Assembly (NCBI GenBank): GCA_002320595.1
Contig: DCKB01000010.1
Coordinates: 1-64,000, forward strand
Source: Christensenella sp. UBA1685
GTDB taxonomy: Bacteria; Bacillota; Clostridia; Christensenellales; CAG-138
Length of the DNA stretch: 64,000 bases
Reading direction: 5' to 3'
Within the stretch, counting starts at the first letter, position 1. The number at the start of each line of letters is the position of its first letter. The notes under the pieces are model-generated. The model worked only from the letters and a program-made list of their open reading frames with translations. It was not told the origin of the DNA and did no database searches. Positions 60,736 through 64,000 of the stretch are shown here, one piece after another. The translations under genes were made by a program, and so were the position numbers.

Positions 60736-60758
60736 AGCGCCCCGTTTGGGGTGCTTTT
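60736..60758 (+). terminator. Terminator after the Na/Pi cotransporter gene
   Basis: An 8-bp stem (AGCGCCCC / GGGGTGCT, one wobble) with a four-base loop is followed by TTTT. Confidence 0.8.
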
Positions 60759-60763
60759 GCGTG

Positions 60764-60995
60764 TCGAAAAAGTGGCTAATAGCCACTTTTTCGAGTTTTC
60801 ACAGCGTTTACCTCTCGCCTCGCTCCCAGGCGGCAAACGCTGCAACGTGCGAAACCCCAAGGGGTTTCATCCGTTTCGGCGCGCATGTCGCCGAAGCCGG
60901 ATGTAAGTCAAGGGCTGCGGCCCTTGACAATCCCGGTTTTTTTGACAGCCTGCGGCCGCCCCTCCCGGGGCGCTTTTTGCACCGCAAAAAGCCCG
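60764..60995. repeat. Intergenic hairpin array
   Basis: Apart from the terminator, the gap to the PhzF gene holds seven more inverted repeats in a row: a 15-bp-arm palindrome (60764-60794, with one central base); CAGCGTTT / AAACGCTG (60802-60842) around CGCCT / AGGCG; GAAACCCC-aa-GGGGTTTC (60851-60868); TTCGGCG / CGCCGAA; GTCAAGGGC / GCCCTTGAC (60906-60927); CGCCCC / GGGGCG; and GCTTTTTGC / GCAAAAAGC near 60971-60991. No coding frame is convincing. Confidence 0.75.
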
Positions 60996-60999
60996 ATGC

Positions 61000-61842
61000 T
61001 CACCCTTCCCGCACAACGGCGCTGCCGCCGACGCGGATGGAAACCGCGCCGTTTTCGCCTTGTGTGAGGCGGGAATAAACTTTTGAAGGCTTCTCCATGG
61101 CCTCCCCCTGCACGAACAGATTGGTTTTGCCGGGGAACACCAGTCCGCGGCGGTATAGATAATAGGTCAGCGCGCCGTTGGAGGTGCCCGTTGCAGACTC
61201 TTCGTCGATGCCGTAAAGCGGAGCAAAGTTGCGGCAATGCACCGCATCCTCCGCGCAGGCAAACGCATGCACCCCAGTGACCGAAAGCCGCTTTGAAAGC
61301 AGAGAGATCGCCTCCATGTCCGGTTTGAGCGCAGCAAGCAGCGCCGGGCGGGCAAGCGGCATCATGATGTCCGGCAGCCCGGTATCCACAATGGCGGGCC
61401 GGAGCGCGCCGAATGCATCCGCAGGCAGGCCGTACATCGCAAGCAGAGCCGCTTCGTCCGCTTCGGAAAGAGCGCCAAGTTCGCGGGGCGAAGCCATGTC
61501 AAGCCAAACGAGGCCGTCCGCGACATCCACGCGGATGTCGCCTGCGCCGGTTTCCGCAATATAGGTGCGTCCGCCTTCGATCAGCCCTTTCTGAAGCAAC
61601 AGCGAGAACGAGCCGACCGTCGCATGCCCGCAAAGCGCGACCTCTTCCACCGGTGTAAAATAGCGCACCACAAAGCGCTCCGGCCCGATGCGGCGCAAAA
61701 AGGCGGTCTCCGAATAGCCCATCTGCGCGGCTACACGGCGCATTTCCTCCTCATCCGGCAGCGCGCCTTCAAAAAGCGCAACGCCGGCAGGGTTGCCGCC
61801 AAGCGGCACATCCGTAAACGCATCAACGGTGTATAGTTTCAT
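61000..61842 (-). CDS. PhzF-family isomerase
   Basis: The 280-residue protein matches the PhzF/YHI9 family: KLYTVDAFTDVPLGGNPAGVAL at the start, the catalytic-Glu region SETAFL, and FTPVEEVALCGHATVGS, then EESATGTSNGALTYYL in the second half. These enzymes do proton shifts on varied substrates; here the substrate is unknown and no phenazine genes are present. The ATG at 61842 follows AAGGAGG. It diverges from the feo gene. Confidence 0.9.
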   Translation of the reverse strand: MKLYTVDAFTDVPLGGNPAGVALFEGALPDEEEMRRVAAQMGYSETAFLRRIGPERFVVRYFTPVEEVALCGHATVGSFSLLLQKGLIEGGRTYIAETGAGDIRVDVADGLVWLDMASPRELGALSEADEAALLAMYGLPADAFGALRPAIVDTGLPDIMMPLARPALLAALKPDMEAISLLSKRLSVTGVHAFACAEDAVHCRNFAPLYGIDEESATGTSNGALTYYLYRRGLVFPGKTNLFVQGEAMEKPSKVYSRLTQGENGAVSIRVGGSAVVREG

Positions 61843-61904
61843 GGGTTCCTCCTTAGCCAAATGAACTGTTTCACCGATATAAGTTTATCATAAAAGCAGC
61901 GCTA

Positions 61905-62011
61905 TTGACAGTGAAATGCGATTCCGTTATTATTGAAATTGAATTTGATTGCGCTAACCCGGTCCGAAGCCCGGGCTACCCAGCCATTTGGAAAGAGGCG
62001 GAAAACCGAAT
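61905..62011 (+). promoter_or_regulatory. feoAB promoter and leader
   Basis: TTGACA (61905-61910) and TATTAT (61928-61933) are 17 bases apart. Just after the -10 lies TTGAAATTGAATTTGATT, which may be part of an iron-repressor (Fur/DtxR) site, not proven. A GC-rich stretch follows (CCCGG, GCCCGGGC near 61957-61976) in a leader of about 70 bases, then an SD (GAAAGAGGCGG). Confidence 0.65.
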
Positions 62012-64000
62012 ATGGAACAAAAAAAGAGAAGGGCTCTGTGCGATCTAAAAATCGGTGAAAGCGGGCATGTATACGCCGTAAATGCGACGGATCAACGGAT
62101 GCGGCGGCACATCGTGGACATGGGGATCACGCCCGGTACGGAAATTCGTATCGTAAAAGCTGCGCCGATGGGGGATCCGATTGAGATCGCTCTGCGCGGA
62201 TACTCCATGTCTCTGCGCAAAGCGGATGCGGCCACCATCCTTCTGATGGAAGAAGCGGAGCACGAAACATTTCATAAAAGCGTGGAAAGGGCGCGTGCGG
62301 AACATGAGGCGCACGCGCATGCACTGCTTGCGGAAAAGCAGCATCCAAGCAATACGGACAAAGAAGGCCATGCCCGTGCGGCAATGCTTACAGGCTTCAT
62401 GTTAGAGCACGGCACCTGCTGTGATCTGAAGAACGGTGCGCTCTGTTCCCGGGAAGTATTTGACGATGGCGAGCCGGTTCGCCTTGCGCTTGCAGGCAAC
62501 CCGAACTGTGGAAAAACGACGCTCTTTAATGCGATGACCGGCGGAAAGGAATATGTCGGAAACTGGCCAGGCGTAACGGTTGAAAAAAAAGAAGGCAAAA
62601 TCAAGTCCGTTGCAGGCACGGACGGTGAAGCGCTCTGCACGCATGGGCACGAGATGACGCTTGTAGACCTGCCCGGCATCTATTCGCTTTCCCCTTACTC
62701 AATGGAAGAGGTCGTGGCGCGGGATTATATCATCAATGAAAGGCCGGATGCCATCATCAACATTGTGGACGGCACAAACCTGGAGCGCAATTTATACCTG
62801 ACCGTACAGCTTCTCGAGTTGGAGCGGCCGATGATCATCGCCCTGAACATGATGGATGAAGTGGCAAAAAACGGGGATACAATCGATTGCAAGCGCCTTG
62901 CTCTTGAGCTTGGCATCCCGGTGGTGCCAATCAGCGCGCGCACGGGGCAAGGGATAGACGAACTGATCAAAAGCGCGCAAAAGCTCATCTATGCAGCGCA
63001 TACGCAGCTTCACGAGGGCTTCCATATCGAGCCGGACGACGTATACGACGATTATACCCACATGCAGCACCACCGCATCGGCGAGCTGGTTGAGCCCTAT
63101 GCCAAAGCGGCGGGGCTTCCCCTTCACTGGACCGAAATCAAGCTCCTTGAAGGGGATGACCGCGTGCGCGATGCGTTAAACCTGCCGGAGGACACGGCGG
63201 CGCAGGTCGATGCAATCGTGCGGGATTATGCGGCCGCAAACCCGGTGGGCGACAACGAAAGCACCGTAGCGGACAGCCGGTACCGCTACATTGAACGCGT
63301 AACGGCCGCAGCGCTTACGCGCGGCAAAAAGGATGCGGCACTTGAGCGCAGCGCGAAGATCGATGCGCTGCTGACCCATAAGGTATGGGCGATCCCCGTG
63401 TTTCTTCTCATTATGGCCGCAATTTTCGCACTGACGTTTTCAACGCTTGGCGCATTCCTTTCAGACGGCGTCGGCATGCTGATCGACGATGGCCTTGCCC
63501 CGCTTGTGCGCGCGGCGCTCGTACCCGCGCCCGCGTGGTTCACAAGCCTTGTGTGCGATGGAATCATCAAGGGCGTGGGCGGCGTGCTTACGTTTTTGCC
63601 GCAGATCGCGCTGCTGTTCCTCTGCCTTTCCATTTTGGAGGACAGCGGCTACATGAGCCGCATCGCGTTCATTATGGATCAGCCCATGCGCCGCTTCGGC
63701 CTTTCCGGGAAAAGCTTCATCCCGCTGTTGATGGGCTTTGGCTGCACCGTTCCGGCCACGATGGGCGCGCGCACCATGGATAACGACCGCGACCGTCGCA
63801 TAACCGTGCTCCTGCTGCCGTTCATGAGCTGTTCCGCAAAGCTGCCGGTTTACGGCCTGCTTGCGGGTGCGTTCTTCCCGCGATACCGTGGAATCGTGAT
63901 TTTCAGCCTGTACATCCTCGGCGTCGCGCTCGGCATCCTTTCCGGCCTTCTGTTTAAAAGGACCATGTTCACCGGCGAGGAAGCTCCTTTTGTGATTGAA
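62012..64000 (+). CDS. feoB: FeoA-FeoB fused ferrous iron transporter (3' end beyond window)
   Basis: The frame starts at an ATG at 62012 and is open to the end (663 codons). Residues about 8-75 are a FeoA-type SH3 domain (KIGESGHVYAVNA, MGITPGTEIRIV). Residues about 80-140 are a linker rich in histidine with a TCCDL cysteine pair. The G-domain begins near 162 with GNPNCGKT, then YVGNWPGVTVEKKEG, DLPGIYSL and NMMD. The membrane part starts near 463, with the Gate motifs GYMSRIAF and GFGCTVPA. It imports Fe(II). The product is truncated only by the window edge. Confidence 0.95.
   Translation, partial: MEQKKRRALCDLKIGESGHVYAVNATDQRMRRHIVDMGITPGTEIRIVKAAPMGDPIEIALRGYSMSLRKADAATILLMEEAEHETFHKSVERARAEHEAHAHALLAEKQHPSNTDKEGHARAAMLTGFMLEHGTCCDLKNGALCSREVFDDGEPVRLALAGNPNCGKTTLFNAMTGGKEYVGNWPGVTVEKKEGKIKSVAGTDGEALCTHGHEMTLVDLPGIYSLSPYSMEEVVARDYIINERPDAIINIVDGTNLERNLYLTVQLLELERPMIIALNMMDEVAKNGDTIDCKRLALELGIPVVPISARTGQGIDELIKSAQKLIYAAHTQLHEGFHIEPDDVYDDYTHMQHHRIGELVEPYAKAAGLPLHWTEIKLLEGDDRVRDALNLPEDTAAQVDAIVRDYAAANPVGDNESTVADSRYRYIERVTAAALTRGKKDAALERSAKIDALLTHKVWAIPVFLLIMAAIFALTFSTLGAFLSDGVGMLIDDGLAPLVRAALVPAPAWFTSLVCDGIIKGVGGVLTFLPQIALLFLCLSILEDSGYMSRIAFIMDQPMRRFGLSGKSFIPLLMGFGCTVPATMGARTMDNDRDRRITVLLLPFMSCSAKLPVYGLLAGAFFPRYRGIVIFSLYILGVALGILSGLLFKRTMFTGEEAPFVIE

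Noticed and set aside
61940..62011. Metal-sensing riboswitch before feoAB
   Set aside because: The GC-rich leader can pair with itself, but I could not match it to the NiCo, Mn or other metal riboswitch consensus; it would need a covariance search.
1..64000. tRNA, rRNA or CRISPR loci
   Set aside because: I scanned for tRNA T-loops with acceptor pairing, rRNA landmarks and regularly spaced repeats, and saw none; a tRNAscan or CRISPR finder run could confirm.

Overview
The window reads as chromosomal DNA of an endospore-forming, anaerobic member of the Clostridia (Bacillota), probably a gut-type lineage. Reasons: a spoVAC-AD-AE operon, sepF/divIVA cell-division genes, a T-box leader before hisS-aspS, the SCIFF ranthipeptide with its radical-SAM maturase, hemZ, strong Shine-Dalgarno (SD) sequences, and moderately high GC with a strong GC bias at third codon positions. 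Species cannot be named from sequence alone. Lineage is inference; gene identities rest on recognisable motifs and gene order.

Layout. 1-4.1 kb: prfB (with a programmed +1 frameshift) and secA, both leftward. 4.1-8.7 kb: a rightward run of two tandem EamA transporters, a YdcF-like membrane protein, an SPL-family radical SAM protein and a membrane-anchored metallophosphoesterase. 8.7-22.4 kb: leftward housekeeping blocks: a DUF2087 regulator; the spoVA operon headed by two small unannotated genes; an HlyD-like/yggS/sepF/DivIVA-GNAT division cluster; pnp-ylxY-mlpA as in Bacillus; and iscR-iscS-iscU. 22.6-24.1 kb: a secreted protein and a TraX-like membrane protein. 24.1-34.8 kb: glyA, proS, a zinc-ribbon membrane protein, an M20 amidohydrolase, trxA-rseC, a TVP38-type protein, and T-box-hisS-aspS.

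34.8-37.3 kb is an accessory island. An AT-rich secreted amidase and a lipoprotein lie between two 208-bp direct repeats. Each repeat holds the perfect hisS promoter plus the 5' part of the T-box leader. The right copy lacks the antiterminator and any downstream synthetase gene, so it is an orphan T-box leader.

37.3-47.7 kb is the conserved clostridial order TIGR04086-SCIFF-maturase-recJ-apt-relA-dtd-MBL-hemZ, with a free-methionine-sulfoxide reductase at its end. 47.7-49.2 kb is a second accessory patch between yajC and TIGR04086: a small DUF6809-like gene, an XRE regulator, a structured segment resembling an IncQ/MOBQ-type oriT, and an AT-rich NTF2-like gene. 49.2-58.9 kb: yajC, a GNAT/DUF2156 pair, rqcP-ispDF, and pth-mfd-PrsA-like lipoprotein. 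58.9-64 kb: a Na/Pi-cotransporter/PhoU protein, an intergenic run of about eight hairpins, a PhzF isomerase, and a FeoA-FeoB fusion cut by the window edge.

No rRNA, tRNA, CRISPR array, complete insertion sequence or integrase was found. The strongest leads are the duplicated orphan T-box flanking the AT-rich amidase island, the oriT-like remnant, the two small genes heading the spoVA operon, the DivIVA-GNAT fusion with an internal start, and the hairpin array at 60.7-61.0 kb.
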